Below are positions 63,660 through 64,000 of a stretch of DNA of 64,000 bases, piece by piece. Within the stretch, counting starts at the first letter, position 1, and the number at the start of each line of letters is the position of its first letter. The DNA is from Rhodococcus coprophilus NBRC 100603 (GTDB taxonomy: Bacteria; Actinomycetota; Actinomycetes; Mycobacteriales; Mycobacteriaceae): positions 186,001 to 250,000 of the forward strand of contig NZ_BDAM01000008.1 of the NCBI RefSeq assembly GCF_001895045.1, in the 5' to 3' direction. The position numbers and the translations under genes were made by a program. The notes below the pieces were generated by a model that was given only the letters and a program-made list of their open reading frames with translations, did not search any database and had not been told where the DNA came from.

Positions 63660-64000
63660 GCGTGGAACTGGTCGAGGTCGTGCGCTCCGGATTCCGGGAG
63701 TGCGTCCACCGCGGGTCGTTGATCGTGCTCGACCCGCGTGGCGAGGTGGTGATCTCCCTCGGAGAGGTGCACACCCCGATCTACCCGCGCTCGTCGAACA
63801 AGCCGCTGCAGGCTGTCGCGATGCTGCGGGCGGGTTTCTTGCCGCGCACCTCAGCGGAACTGGCAATCGCCACGGCGTCGCACGAGGGTCAGGCCGACCA
63901 CATCGAACTGGTCGAGGACCTGCTCACCGAGCACGGGTTCGACGAGCAGGCGCTGCAGTGCCCCGCGGATCTGCCCGGCAACGAACTCGCCCGCGCCGAG
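63656..64000 (+). CDS. Asparaginase II family protein (5' part)
   Basis: First 115 residues of a protein whose opening (VELVEVVRSGFRECVHRGSL, YPRSSNKPLQAVAMLRAG, ATASHEGQADHI) matches the asparaginase II family, unlike the E. coli AnsA/AnsB fold. The rest is outside the window. GTG start with GTGA overlap, last gene of the ygfZ-MOSC operon. It presumably hydrolyses asparagine. Confidence 0.88.
   Translation, partial: MSVELVEVVRSGFRECVHRGSLIVLDPRGEVVISLGEVHTPIYPRSSNKPLQAVAMLRAGFLPRTSAELAIATASHEGQADHIELVEDLLTEHGFDEQALQCPADLPGNELARAE

Overview
The window is high-GC actinobacterial chromosome. It carries mycothiol synthase (mshD), CYP51, GlnR, an LmeA-like protein, a proline-rich LCP protein, and many promoters that look leaderless (a TANNNT box 6-8 nt before ATG or GTG). 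Gene order over long stretches follows mycobacterial chromosomes (CYP51/aldA cluster; desA1-dus-LCP-phoU-pst-mshD-glnR-lmeA-thioredoxin-rhodanese-nitrobindin). This points to the Mycobacteriales, most likely Rhodococcus or a close relative. Genus is inferred from gene content; no search was run.

Region 1 (1-13,229) is a P450/dehydrogenase cluster around CYP51: three P450s, three SDRs, an aldehyde dehydrogenase, a 3-hydroxyisobutyrate-dehydrogenase-like enzyme, a carboxymuconolactone-decarboxylase-like protein, an F420/LLM enzyme, a kinase-like protein, an MpaB-like oxygenase and two TetR regulators. Two near-identical operator-like sequences, each fused to a -10 box, lie at the regulator's own promoter and in the SDR/aldA divergent promoter. 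One TetR protein therefore probably controls the whole cluster. Region 2 (13,292-17,013) holds two methyltransferases, an alpha/alpha-toroid protein and a GT4 glycosyltransferase. Region 3 (17,216-18,840) holds five tRNA genes and a gamma-butyrolactone-receptor-like TetR.

Region 4 (18,941-39,102) is core genome: small envelope proteins, DesA1-type desaturase, Dus, an LCP ligase, phoU facing pstSCAB, mshD, glnR, an LmeA-like protein, a sulfur operon (DUF4395, rhodanese, SseC) preceded by a leaderless polycysteine upstream ORF, a 32-residue membrane peptide, nitrobindin and a BCCT transporter. phoU and pstS carry the same three-unit 11-bp PHO-box array at the same distance from the -10 box.

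Region 5 (39,225-54,308) is an accessory island built on a type I restriction-modification system. hsdR is separated from hsdM-hsdS by about 5.5 kb of small membrane proteins, a SUKH-like gene and a 216-bp direct duplication of the hsdS 3' end with its terminator. Ahead of hsdM in the same operon lies a 689-residue protein that reads as a helix-turn-helix, a methyltransferase fold with ruined motifs and an HsdS-like recognition domain in one chain. A CGATAAC-N4-GTTATCG palindrome precedes both hsdR and this operon. This is the best candidate for an under-described system here.

Region 6 (54,685-64,000) is cydABDC (cytochrome bd and its ABC exporter) with an inverted-repeat operator, a pabC-like lyase, ygfZ, a MOSC protein and the start of an asparaginase II gene.
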